This document shows positions 33,801-41,346 of a stretch of 64,000 nt of DNA, one piece after another. Below the pieces are notes generated by a model. That model did no database searches. It was given only the letters and a program-made list of their open reading frames with translations, and had not been told where the DNA came from. The first letter of the stretch is position 1. Every line of letters starts with the position of its first letter. Source of the stretch: Paraburkholderia unamae (GTDB lineage Bacteria > Pseudomonadota > Gammaproteobacteria > Burkholderiales > Burkholderiaceae). The stretch is from assembly GCF_003268775.1 (NCBI RefSeq), contig NZ_QLSU01000008.1, positions 248,001 to 312,000 of the forward strand, in the 5' to 3' direction. Both the position numbers and the translations under genes were made by a program.

Positions 33801-34351
33801 TAGTCGAGAATTTCCTGCACGCCGCTCGGGCTCAGGATGGGTATCGACGCATCGACCAAGGCGAATTCCGACTGATGGCAGGTCGTGGACGACTCGCACG
33901 TGTGGTCGTCGCCCATCAACAGCAACACGCCGCCGTGCTTCGCACTCCCTGCGAGATTGGCGTGGCGGAATGCGTCGCCGCTGCGGTCGACACCGGGGCC
34001 TTTTCCGTACCAGATGGAAAAGACGCCGTCGTACTTGCCGTCCCCGGCCGCCTCCGCCTGTTGCGTGCCCCAGACCGCCGTCGCAGCGAGATCCTCGTTG
34101 ACGCCGGGCACGAAAACCACGTTGGCTTCGCCGAGAAATTTTTTGGCTTTGCCGAGTTCGGCGTCGTAGGTGCCCAGCGGCGAGCCACGATAGCCGGAGA
34201 CGTAGCCAGCGGTGTTCAAACCGTTGGCCTTGTCCCGTCGATGCTGCATGAGCGGCAGGCGAACCAGTGCCTGCACGCCGGTCAGGAAGATACGCCCGCT
34301 GTCGAGCGTGTATTTGTCATCAAGCGTCACAGTCCGCAAATTCACGGTCAT
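30872..34351 (-). CDS. Indolepyruvate ferredoxin oxidoreductase (fused alpha-beta-gamma form)
   Basis: The 1159-residue protein has the full fused architecture: an N-terminal pyrimidine-binding domain (GYVSGYRGSPLGTYD), a TPP-binding domain (YNDAVAMTGGQRHDGQ), an iron-sulfur region (CEGCGDCG with KSNC, then CNKDYSCNNGFCPSF) and a gamma domain (GVGGTGVVTIGAILGMAAHL). These enzymes oxidatively decarboxylate aryl- or branched 2-oxo acids to acyl-CoA and reduce ferredoxin. It overlaps the upstream acyl-CoA dehydrogenase gene by four bases. It would accept the 2-oxo acid made by the DadA-like enzyme, giving an arylacetyl- or branched acyl-CoA. Confidence 0.93.
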   Translation of the reverse strand: MTVNLRTVTLDDKYTLDSGRIFLTGVQALVRLPLMQHRRDKANGLNTAGYVSGYRGSPLGTYDAELGKAKKFLGEANVVFVPGVNEDLAATAVWGTQQAEAAGDGKYDGVFSIWYGKGPGVDRSGDAFRHANLAGSAKHGGVLLLMGDDHTCESSTTCHQSEFALVDASIPILSPSGVQEILDYGLYGWAMSRYSGCWVGLKCVKDTADASAAIDVELDRVSPRIPTGVDMPPGGLNLRLPDTPQEQEFRLHNYKLDAVRAFVRANGLDRVTLGKPGARIGIVTHGKSYLDLLQAIDDLNVTEADLEAMGVAIYKVACTWPLEPQGVAAFAAGLDLLMVIEEKRSLLESQIKDILYRQPHAPVVIGKHDEHGKKLFPVEMSLSSLQIAIALGERLTQHACDKSLAERVEFLTALSQVEFAPEAMLRSFYFCSGCPHNSSTVIPEGSKAYAGIGCSWMAQTMERNTLGYTQMGAEGMAWVGEAPFSTRAHMFQNMGDGTYFHSGLLAVRAAIAARTNITFKILYNDAVAMTGGQRHDGQLSPMTITTQVRAEGVGRIAVVSDDPSKYPADAGWAQGVTIHHRSELQKVQEELRDIPGVTVLVYDQTCAAEKRRRRKRKQFPDPAKRLVINDLVCEGCGDCGVKSNCVSLVPLETEHGRKRAIDQSSCNKDYSCNNGFCPSFVTVHGGSPRKAPAVKPNVDLFPALVEPELPSVEHGVYSIIVTGVGGTGVVTIGAILGMAAHLEGKGCGILDMAGLAQKGGSVWSHLRFGKNPAAIKAIRIAAGGADAVLGCDMVVAASRKTLAATRKGATRMLVNTHEVMTGEFARHPDLQFPAAELRKGIADAVGSECVEFVDATKYALSIFGDTIAGNMFMLGYAWQRGLIPIGAEAIHTAIELNGAGVKMNRDAFLWGRRVAQSPASAERALVAAKPVSESQRISSSLDEFIERKVKFLTGYQNAAYGERLRKLVSRVRDWERAVMPREERVTRAVASGYFKVLAYKDEYEVARLHSSPEFVESIKQQFEGEFRIAFNLAPPLFARKDALSGEPRKREFGAWILPVFRVLAKMKGLRGSAFDVFGYTAERRMERGLIARYEQTVDEILRHGTARNYQAALRAASIVEKVRGYGHVKERNFKSVDAEWTNAVAQLSKSHVIELKQVA

Positions 34352-35577
34352 TCCTTCGAGGCAGTGGGTTCAGCCGCTTGCGTCTTCCAGTTCCACATCT
34401 CGCTGCCGGTTTCGAGCAGCGAGCGCGCAACGACCATCTTGTGAACTTCGGAGGCGCCGTCAACGAGGCGCGCCTGCCGTGCGTAGCGATACATCCATTC
34501 GAGCCGGGTGTCCTTTGAATAGCCTTTGGCGCCATGCAACTGAATGGCCGTATCGACGACCTGATGCAATGTTTCGGACGCCGCAATTTTCGCCATCGAG
34601 ATTTCGGCGCGCGCGAAGTCGCCCGTGTCCAGACAGCACGCCGCGCGCATCGTCAGCAGGCGTGCGACGTCGAGCTTCATGGCCGCTTCGCCCAACATCC
34701 ATTGCACGCCTTCACGCGCCGCAAGCAGGTCGCCGCCCGCTTTGCGCGTGTTCACGTGCGCCACGGCCAGTTCCAGCGCGCGACGCGCCATGCCGTTCCA
34801 CCGCATGCAGTGCGTAAGGCGAGCCGTGCCAAGGCGTATTTGCGTCGCCTTCAACCCATCGCCCACTTCCATGAGGCGATGCGCGTCGGGAATCTCCAGA
34901 CCGTCGAATTCGATTTCGCAATGTCCGCCGTGCTCCTCCGGTCCCATGATCGGAATGCGGCGAATGATGCGCCAGCCCGGCGTGTTCGCGTGAAAGAGAA
35001 AAGCGGTGAGACCCTTTCTCGCGTCGGCCGAGGTGCGCGCGATAAGGATGAAATGCGTCGCGGCCGCGGCGCCCGTGATAAACCACTTGCGGCCGTGAAT
35101 GATCCACTTGTCGCCCGCGCGCTCGGCGCGAGTCAGCATCATCGACGGGTCGGAGCCCGCTCCCGGCGCAGGCTCGGTCATCGCGAACGCCGAACGCACC
35201 TTTCCGTCGATGATGGGTTGCAGCCACTGGTCCTTCTGGTCCGGTGTCGCCACCTTGTTCAGCAGGATCATGTTGCCGTCATCGGGCGCCGCCGAGTTGA
35301 AGACGACCGGACCGAAGATGGAGCGATTCATCTCTTCGTAGCACACGGCCATCTGCGCAACGGACAGACCGCCGCCGGCGCGCTCGCGCGGCATCTGGAG
35401 CGACCACAGGCCGCGCTCGCGCGCCTGCGCACGCAGTTCGCCGAGCAAGCCTTCGGCGACGTTTTCATGCTCGTCGTAAGACGCCGCGCTGGACTCCAGC
35501 GGCAACAGCACGTCGTCAACGAAGGTTCGAATCCGGTCGCGCAACGCGCGCGTCTTGCTGTCAATCGAGAAGTCCAT
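34348..35577 (-). CDS. Acyl-CoA dehydrogenase family protein (LvaC/ACAD11-like context)
   Basis: The protein has 409 residues from ATG 35577. ACAD motifs are AFAMTEPAPGAGSDPS (FAD/substrate), WFITGAAAATHFILIAR and the C-terminal HGAKGYSKDTRLEWMYRYAR. It directly follows a DUF6285-like small gene and an APH kinase gene. In levulinate catabolism (lvaABC) and in ACAD10/ACAD11 this kinase-dehydrogenase pairing removes a phosphate from a phosphorylated 4-hydroxyacyl-CoA to give an enoyl-CoA. I infer the same chemistry here from order and family; the enzyme could also be an ordinary beta-oxidation dehydrogenase. Confidence 0.9.
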   Translation of the reverse strand: MDFSIDSKTRALRDRIRTFVDDVLLPLESSAASYDEHENVAEGLLGELRAQARERGLWSLQMPRERAGGGLSVAQMAVCYEEMNRSIFGPVVFNSAAPDDGNMILLNKVATPDQKDQWLQPIIDGKVRSAFAMTEPAPGAGSDPSMMLTRAERAGDKWIIHGRKWFITGAAAATHFILIARTSADARKGLTAFLFHANTPGWRIIRRIPIMGPEEHGGHCEIEFDGLEIPDAHRLMEVGDGLKATQIRLGTARLTHCMRWNGMARRALELAVAHVNTRKAGGDLLAAREGVQWMLGEAAMKLDVARLLTMRAACCLDTGDFARAEISMAKIAASETLHQVVDTAIQLHGAKGYSKDTRLEWMYRYARQARLVDGASEVHKMVVARSLLETGSEMWNWKTQAAEPTASKE

Positions 35578-35578
35578 T

Positions 35579-35935
35579 TCACCTGCCCCGTGGGGAGTTT
35601 TGAAGTGTTTCGAGCATGCGCGGGTTGTCGACCGCCAGTTCCTGCGCGAGCCGATTCCACAGCGTGGCGACGAGCGCCGGGCGCATTGGCGAGCCGACGT
35701 CGAACTGTCCGGCGCGAATACCGCTGACGATGACAGCATCGCCGAGCAATTGGACCGGCGCGTGGGCGTCCGGCACAGCGGAAGCACGACCGAAATGACG
35801 CGCGACGATCCGCATCGCGTTGGCGACCATCAGGCCGTTGTATCGCGCTTCCTTTTGAAGCGACGGGAGCACGTCGCCGGTCAGCGTGCCGGTTGCCGTG
35901 TCGAGCAGGTCCACCATCCTGTCATGGGTGTTCAT
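35579..35935 (-). CDS. Small DUF6285-like protein (LvaB-like position)
   Basis: The protein has 118 residues from ATG 35935, which overlaps the stop codon of the APH gene by one base. It is mainly helical, with RMVDLLDTATGTLTGDVL, ARYNGLMVANAMRIVAR and RPALVATLWNRLAQELAV. No catalytic motif is seen. Small proteins of this type accompany APH-family kinases next to acyl-CoA dehydrogenases, and in Pseudomonas LvaB is needed for LvaA kinase activity. A chaperone or subunit role is inferred. The upstream extension to 36067 runs through the APH gene and is rejected. Confidence 0.78.
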   Translation of the reverse strand: MNTHDRMVDLLDTATGTLTGDVLPSLQKEARYNGLMVANAMRIVARHFGRASAVPDAHAPVQLLGDAVIVSGIRAGQFDVGSPMRPALVATLWNRLAQELAVDNPRMLETLQNSPRGR

Positions 35936-36978
35936 CAACGCATCTCCAGCAGATTCATGGCTTCCAGCGCCAGCCCGGAAACGAGGCGGCCGGAGAGCGC
36001 GAGTTCCAGACTGCGCTGCGCCCCCGACGCATGCCGCTGCGCTTGATGAAGCGCGATGACGGCCCATTTGACCTGGGCGAGCGCCTGCCAGTCGACGAGT
36101 TCGGACGGCTCGACGCGGCTGCCCGTTGCTGCCTGGTAGCCGTCCAGGAAGCCTTCAACGGGTCCGACTCCGCCGCCGGCCAGCTCCGCCCTGCCGAATC
36201 GCCAGCAAGGCGCCGTGAACCACCCGAGGTCCTCATAGGGGTGCCCCCAACCCGAGAACTCCCAGTCGAGGATAGCCGTAACGTGTCCGCCATCGACCAT
36301 GTAGTTGCCGGTTCGATAGTCGCCGTGTGAAAGCACCGCTTGCGATGCACCGCCCACCCTCACTTCGACTTCACGCAGACAGAGCTCGAGCGCCGGATGG
36401 GCGTCCGGCAACGCGTCGAGCTGGCTGCGGATATGGGCGATCGACGCGGATGCGGCCGAGCGCGGCGCAGCGCCGAATACGGTCTCCACATCGGGCGCGG
36501 GCACACGATGGATGACACCGAGAAGCTCGCCCAGCTCGACCGCGAGCGCATGCCGGTCGGGGACGTGCGCGTCGCTTTTGGCGAGAATATGCCCTGCGGT
36601 CATTCCCGATACGAAGTCGAGGATGAAGAACGGCTTGCCGATGATGGAGAGGTCGTCGCAGAACCCGTGGGGCCGCGCCACCCGCGCGCCCAGTCGCGAC
36701 GCCAGACTGTAGCGCTCGTATTCTTCCTTGCGGGTACAACTCGTTGGGATCGCGGCATCGGCATCCGTACGCAGTACGTATGACGTTCCGTCTCCCGTGT
36801 CGATTCGCCAGTTTTCCTGAATGGCGCCGCCGGACAACTTCGACACGCACGCGACATCGGATCGAATGATGTCCCGCCCGGACAGCCAGCGCCCAAGCCG
36901 CACGAGCGCGCCCGGTTCCGGCAGAGCCGTCACGCCGCTTCCGCTTTTGGCCATCGTTGCCACCATTTCATGCAGCAT
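35935..36978 (-). CDS. APH-family phosphotransferase (LvaA/ACAD11-kinase-like)
   Basis: The protein has 347 residues from ATG 36978 (AGGGTG upstream; ATG 36966 is possible). Kinase-fold motifs are the nucleotide loop (LSGGAIQENWRIDTGDG, then YVLRTD), catalytic LSHGDYRTGNYMVDGG (HGDxxxxN) and metal-binding AILDWEFSGWGHPYEDLGW. The sequence belongs to the acyl-CoA-linked APH group rather than to antibiotic kinases. It begins inside the last codons of the DapA-family gene and ends in a TGATG overlap with the DUF6285-like gene. The likely reaction is ATP-dependent phosphorylation of a hydroxyacyl-CoA. Confidence 0.88.
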   Translation of the reverse strand: MLHEMVATMAKSGSGVTALPEPGALVRLGRWLSGRDIIRSDVACVSKLSGGAIQENWRIDTGDGTSYVLRTDADAAIPTSCTRKEEYERYSLASRLGARVARPHGFCDDLSIIGKPFFILDFVSGMTAGHILAKSDAHVPDRHALAVELGELLGVIHRVPAPDVETVFGAAPRSAASASIAHIRSQLDALPDAHPALELCLREVEVRVGGASQAVLSHGDYRTGNYMVDGGHVTAILDWEFSGWGHPYEDLGWFTAPCWRFGRAELAGGGVGPVEGFLDGYQAATGSRVEPSELVDWQALAQVKWAVIALHQAQRHASGAQRSLELALSGRLVSGLALEAMNLLEMR

Positions 36979-37891
36979 GTTTCTGCACCCTGACAAGGAT
37001 TTCCTCAAGATACCGCCGCGTCGACGCTTCCGGCAAGACGAGCGGCAGGCGGACGACGGACTCGCACAGGTCGAGCAGACTGGCCGCGTATTTCACCGGC
37101 CCCGGGCTGGTTTCCGCGAAGAGTGCGCGGGTGAGCGGCAGCATCGCAAGGAACGCTTGCCGTGCCCGCGCGATGTCGTTGTCGTCGATAAGCCGGCACA
37201 TCTCGCTCACCTGCCTGGGCAACACGTTGGCCACGACGGAAATGACGCCCCATCCTCCGAGGACCATGAAGGGCATGGAGGTGAAATCGTCGCCGCTATA
37301 GCGTGCGAAGTCGGCTGGCAATGCGGCGACAAGCTCGGCCGCCCGCAGCATGTCGCCGGTCGCATCCTTGATGCCGCGGATATTGGGGTGCGCGCTCAGG
37401 CGCAGGACCGTCTCGACAGACATGTCCGTCACCGTGCGGCCCGGCACGTTGTAGAGCACCAGCGGCGCGTCGCCAGCATCGGCCTGCGCCATGAAGTGGG
37501 CGGCCAAACCTTGCTGCGAAGGCTTCACGTAGTACGGCACGACGCTGAGCAGCGAATCCGCGCCATGCACGCACGCGAACTTCGCAAGCGCTGCGGCTTC
37601 ACGGGTGGAGTTGGCGCCCACTCCCGCCATGACGTGGATGCGCCCGGCCGCATGTTCCACCGTTGCCGCAATCACGTCGCAGTGCTCATTAAACGAAAGC
37701 GTCGATGCCTCGCCGGTCGTGCCGACCACCGCAATGCCGGCCGTTGCGCTGGCCACATGAAAGTCGATGAGCGCGCGCAGCTTTTCGTAATCGATACTGC
37801 CCTCTTTCGTGAACGGCGTAATCAATGCCACCACGCTGCCGCGCGGCAGTTGTCTTCCGGTACGCTCCAGAATCCCCGGCTCATTCGTCAC
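36968..37891 (-). CDS. DapA-family (dihydrodipicolinate synthase / N-acetylneuraminate lyase) aldolase
   Basis: The protein has 307 residues from GTG 37891, preceded by the very strong AAAGGAGGAG; the longer frame to 37975 ignores it. The TIM-barrel aldolase has VALITPFTKEGSIDY, the pyruvate-carboxylate motif GTTGEASTLS, YYVKPSQQGL, LYNVPGRT and the Schiff-base lysine in GIKDATGD. It is not obviously the lysine-biosynthesis enzyme: the catabolic setting points to retro-aldol cleavage or dehydration of a 2-oxo acid. It lies between the ABC importer and the APH kinase in one operon and overlaps the kinase gene. Confidence 0.88.
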   Translation of the reverse strand: MTNEPGILERTGRQLPRGSVVALITPFTKEGSIDYEKLRALIDFHVASATAGIAVVGTTGEASTLSFNEHCDVIAATVEHAAGRIHVMAGVGANSTREAAALAKFACVHGADSLLSVVPYYVKPSQQGLAAHFMAQADAGDAPLVLYNVPGRTVTDMSVETVLRLSAHPNIRGIKDATGDMLRAAELVAALPADFARYSGDDFTSMPFMVLGGWGVISVVANVLPRQVSEMCRLIDDNDIARARQAFLAMLPLTRALFAETSPGPVKYAASLLDLCESVVRLPLVLPEASTRRYLEEILVRVQKHAA

Positions 37892-38023
37892 GCTGTCTCC
37901 TCCTTTAAGGGGCGCTCGTCCGTCGTCCCTTTGAACCGATTGGGTCGAACCGATTTCGTCGAACCAATGCTTCACGATACCCGCGACGACAGCGCGCGTG
38001 AAAGCACGCTGCCCGCCGCATTT

Positions 38024-38743
38024 TCAGTGCGGCCTGCCACCCAGATAGAGCCGGCGCATTTCATCGCTCGCGAGTAGCTCAGAAGCCTTGCCTTCCAGCG
38101 CGACCTGTCCCATCGAGAGCACATAGGTCCGGTCGGAAATGCGCAGCGCCTCGGTCGCGTTCTGCTCGACCATCAGGACGCCGATACGTTCGGTGTTGCG
38201 CAATTCGACAATCGCGTCGAAGACCTCGCCGAGCATCTTGGGCGAGAGTCCGGCGGACGGTTCGTCGAGCAGCAGAAAGCGCGGGCGCGGCATGAGCGCA
38301 CGCGCGAGCGACAGAATCTGCCGCTCGCCGCCCGACAAACTCGCGGCGCGGGCGCGGATCTTGCGCTTGAGCACCGGGTAAGCGCCGCAGAGTTCATCCA
38401 CTCTCGCTTTGCGGTCCCGCTCCTGCATGAACTGACCGCCGAGCACGAGGTTCTCCCATACGGACAACGAACCGAATACGTTGTCGGTTTGCGGGACGAA
38501 GCCGATTTCGTGCTTGCGCACCTTGCGATGCACCGGCACTTGCCCGATGTCGGCATCGTCCAGTGTGACGGTGCCTTCGCGGGGCAGCACGAATCCGGCA
38601 ACGGTCTTGAGCAAGGTTGACTTGCCGCAGCCGTTGGGGCCGAGGATGGTCACGATCTCCAGTTGCCGCGTATTGATGGAAATGCCACGCAGGATGTCGA
38701 CTTCCCGCGTGTAACCGGCTACGACGTTATTGACGGCTATCAT
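38024..38743 (-). CDS. livF: Branched-chain-type ABC transporter ATP-binding protein
   Basis: The 239-residue LivF-type ATPase has Walker A ILGPNGCGKSTLLKTV, signature SLSGGERQI, Walker B RFLLLDEPSAGLSPKML and the switch His replaced by MVEQNATEAL, as usual in LivF. It pairs with the adjacent LivG to power the importer. It overlaps livG by four bases, and a 132-base gap separates it from the DapA-family gene. Confidence 0.93.
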   Translation of the reverse strand: MIAVNNVVAGYTREVDILRGISINTRQLEIVTILGPNGCGKSTLLKTVAGFVLPREGTVTLDDADIGQVPVHRKVRKHEIGFVPQTDNVFGSLSVWENLVLGGQFMQERDRKARVDELCGAYPVLKRKIRARAASLSGGERQILSLARALMPRPRFLLLDEPSAGLSPKMLGEVFDAIVELRNTERIGVLMVEQNATEALRISDRTYVLSMGQVALEGKASELLASDEMRRLYLGGRPH

Positions 38744-39531
38744 GCGATGGCTCCCGCAACCTGGTATTGCCCGCCCGGCTTCTTGCCGAGATAGGCCTCC
38801 ACCACGCTTTCGTGATTTTCGAGCTCAGAAGGCAGGCAGTCGGCGACGGTCTTGCCCTTGTCCAGCACGATGCAGCGGCTGCAAGTTTCGGAAATGAAGT
38901 GCATGTCGTGCTCGATGATGACGAGCGTAATGCCCTGAGCGTTGATGCGCTTGAGCGTCGTGACGAGTTCCGCGCGCAGGTTGGGATGCACGCCCGCCAT
39001 CGGCTCGTCGAGCAGCAGCAGCGCCGGCTGCTCCATCATGGCGCAGGCAATGCCGAGGAGCTTTTTCTGGCCGCCGGAGAGCGAGGCGGCCGGCAAGTGC
39101 GCGACTTTCGCGAGCAGCAATTCGTCGAGAAGATGACGCGCGCGCTCGCGCGTTTGCTGCTCCAGCCGCTTGACCGCTGCCGTTCGCCATAGCGTGCTCC
39201 ACAGACCGTGACTTTGCGTGGACGCCGCCATCACGACCTCTTCGACCGTCATGCGCGTCGGCATGGACGGTAGCTGGAAGGTTCGGCGCACGCTCCTTGC
39301 GGCAATCTGGTGGGCCGCCATGCCGCTCACGCGCTCGCCCTGAAGCTCCACCTCGCCGCGATCGACGGGGCAATAGCCGGTGATGACATTGAGGACGGTG
39401 CTCTTGCCGCAACCGTTCGGCCCGAGCAAGCCGACAATTTCGCCCTGGCGCACGTTGAAGTTCAGGCCGGTCAGCACCTGGTTGCCGCCAAAGGCTTTGT
39501 ACACGTCATGCAAGCGAAGCATCGTGCTCAT
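38740..39531 (-). CDS. livG: Branched-chain-type ABC transporter ATP-binding protein
   Basis: The 263-residue LivG-type ATPase has Walker A LLGPNGCGKSTVLNVI, the LivG insert with RTFQLPSMPTRMTVEEVV, signature SLSGGQKKLLGIA, Walker B ALLLLDEPMAGVHPNL and VIIEHDMHFI. It forms the heterodimeric motor with LivF. Four-base overlaps with livF and livM show one tightly coupled operon. Confidence 0.94.
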   Translation of the reverse strand: MSTMLRLHDVYKAFGGNQVLTGLNFNVRQGEIVGLLGPNGCGKSTVLNVITGYCPVDRGEVELQGERVSGMAAHQIAARSVRRTFQLPSMPTRMTVEEVVMAASTQSHGLWSTLWRTAAVKRLEQQTRERARHLLDELLLAKVAHLPAASLSGGQKKLLGIACAMMEQPALLLLDEPMAGVHPNLRAELVTTLKRINAQGITLVIIEHDMHFISETCSRCIVLDKGKTVADCLPSELENHESVVEAYLGKKPGGQYQVAGAIA

Positions 39532-40415
39532 GTTGCGCTCCGGATTTTTTCGGGAACCAGGCCACCGGGCCGGACCATCAGACAGATGAGCAGCACGACG
39601 CCGATCGTGCCGAGCCGCACCGCGCCCGCAATGTCGCTGCTGATGTCGAGGTAGTCTTTGACAAACGGCACCGCGCTATAGACTGCTTCGACGAGCAACG
39701 CGCCCAGTATCACGCCCACGTTGTTCCCGAGGCCGCCTATCATCACCATCGTCCAGACCAGGAAGGTCTCGGAGGAAAGCATGTAGTCGGGGCCGACAAA
39801 ACTCATGTAGTGCGCAAGCAGCGAACCGCCAACGGAAGCCATCGCGGCGCTCGTGACGGTGGCCTTGACCTTGAGCGGCACGAGCTGGTAGCCCAGGCTG
39901 GTTGCGAGCGCGGGTTCCTCACGCATCAGGCGGATTGCGCGGCCGAACCGGCCCCGCGTCAGACGCGTGCAGGCGAAGAACGCCATGACCACCATAGACA
40001 ATGCGAGCAGGAAGAACGCAAGGTCGTACTGCGTGCCGGCCTTGCTCCCGAAAATCGCGGGCACGCCGCTGATCCCCTGCGCACCACCCGTGAGCCAGTT
40101 TTCATTGAGCGCGACGGTGCGGATCAGCTCCGCCACGGCGAGCGTCGCGATCGCCCAATAGTCGGACGCGAGGTTGCGTCCGAGCCGCGCCATGACGTAA
40201 CCCACGAGCATGGCCACGGCGACACCGGCAAGCATGCCGACGGGAACCGGATAGCCCAGCGACGAGGTGATCGCTGACGCATAGGCGCCCACGCCTGCAA
40301 ACGCCACGAAGCCAAAGTTGAGGAGTCCGGTGAATCCCGCCTGGAGATTCAGCCCGAGTGCGAGCAGGGCATAAATGCAGGTGAGCGTCGCAACGTGCAA
40401 CAGGAAGCTATACAC
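39528..40415 (-). CDS. livM: Branched-chain-type ABC transporter permease
   Basis: The protein has 295 residues from GTG 40415, with GGGAGG upstream. It is LivM-like: LALGLNLQAGFTGLLNFGF, the DYWAIATLAVAELIRTVALN segment, the cytoplasmic coupling region RLMREEPALATSLGYQ and the late GGLGNNVGVILGALLVE. It forms the inner-membrane channel with LivH and overlaps livH by eight bases. The longer frame to 40463 is out of keeping with the family start. Confidence 0.93.
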   Translation of the reverse strand: MYSFLLHVATLTCIYALLALGLNLQAGFTGLLNFGFVAFAGVGAYASAITSSLGYPVPVGMLAGVAVAMLVGYVMARLGRNLASDYWAIATLAVAELIRTVALNENWLTGGAQGISGVPAIFGSKAGTQYDLAFFLLALSMVVMAFFACTRLTRGRFGRAIRLMREEPALATSLGYQLVPLKVKATVTSAAMASVGGSLLAHYMSFVGPDYMLSSETFLVWTMVMIGGLGNNVGVILGALLVEAVYSAVPFVKDYLDISSDIAGAVRLGTIGVVLLICLMVRPGGLVPEKIRSAT

Positions 40416-41301
40416 GGCGAACCTCCCGGTCGAAGATGCCGTAGGGCTTGAACAGAAGCGCAACGAGCAGAATCAGGAAGGACGCTGCGCTGATGTAGGT
40501 GATCGGCACATACACATCGGTTGTCCCGAACATCCATCCGAAATCGAGGTTCGTGACCAGCGTTTCCGCAATGGATATCAACAGCGCGCCAGCGGCCGCG
40601 CCGAGCGGATTACCCAGCCCGCCCAGAATCGCCGCGGCGAATACCGGCAGCAACAGGTTGGTCCCGAGGCCGATATGTACGGACTCCGTGAGGCCGAGCA
40701 TCGTGCCGCCCAGGGCCGCCAGCGCGCCGCTCAGGAACGTGATGCCGTTCACGATGCGCGCGCCGTCCACGCCGGTAGCCGCCGCAAGCGCGGCATTGGA
40801 CGACATGGCGCGCATGGAGCGGCCAACGTTGGTCTTGAACAGCAGCACGGCAAGGAGACCCACGCAGCCGAATCCGCAGGCGATCGACGTGAGCTGGTCC
40901 ACCGATACCGTGGTCGAGCCGACGGCGATGGGATGCGACAGTCCCGCCGAGTACTGGAACGGACGCGAGCCTGCAACCCCCAGCACCACGGCGATGAAAA
41001 TCATCGAAATGGCCAGCGAACCGATCATCGCGATTGAACTGCCCGAGCGCAACAGCCGCTTGAATATGAGCATGTTCAGCAGCACGGCGAGTGCGCCCAT
41101 CGCGACGCAGGAGCCGAACAGCGCCAGCACGAACGGCATGCCAACGCGGGTGAGCGCGAGGGTGATGAAGGCGCCGAGCATGGCGTATTGCACATGGGCG
41201 ATGTTCGGAAACTTGACCAGCGAGTAGACGACACTCAGGCCCACGGCGACCAGCATGATGTCTGAGGTGCGTATCAGGGTGTCAATGATGAATTGCAGCA
41301 T
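40408..41301 (-). CDS. livH: Branched-chain-type ABC transporter permease
   Basis: The protein has 297 residues from ATG 41301, with GAGGAG upstream. It is LivH-like: VGLSVVYSLVKFPNIAHVQY near the start, the coupling helix RAMSSNAALAAATGVD and LPVFAAAILGGLGNPLGA. It pairs with LivM in the membrane. Family relatives carry amino acids, amides and aromatic or dicarboxylic acids, so the gene name does not fix the substrate. Confidence 0.93.
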   Translation of the reverse strand: MLQFIIDTLIRTSDIMLVAVGLSVVYSLVKFPNIAHVQYAMLGAFITLALTRVGMPFVLALFGSCVAMGALAVLLNMLIFKRLLRSGSSIAMIGSLAISMIFIAVVLGVAGSRPFQYSAGLSHPIAVGSTTVSVDQLTSIACGFGCVGLLAVLLFKTNVGRSMRAMSSNAALAAATGVDGARIVNGITFLSGALAALGGTMLGLTESVHIGLGTNLLLPVFAAAILGGLGNPLGAAAGALLISIAETLVTNLDFGWMFGTTDVYVPITYISAASFLILLVALLFKPYGIFDREVRRV

Positions 41302-41346
41302 CGAGTTCTCCTCGGCCAGCCGCGCTGGCACGCAGCGCGGCCGAGC

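Noticed and set aside
32849..34444. 531-residue plus-strand frame opposite the indolepyruvate oxidoreductase
   Set aside because: It is antisense to a well-defined enzyme and has no signal, motif or ribosome site of its own.
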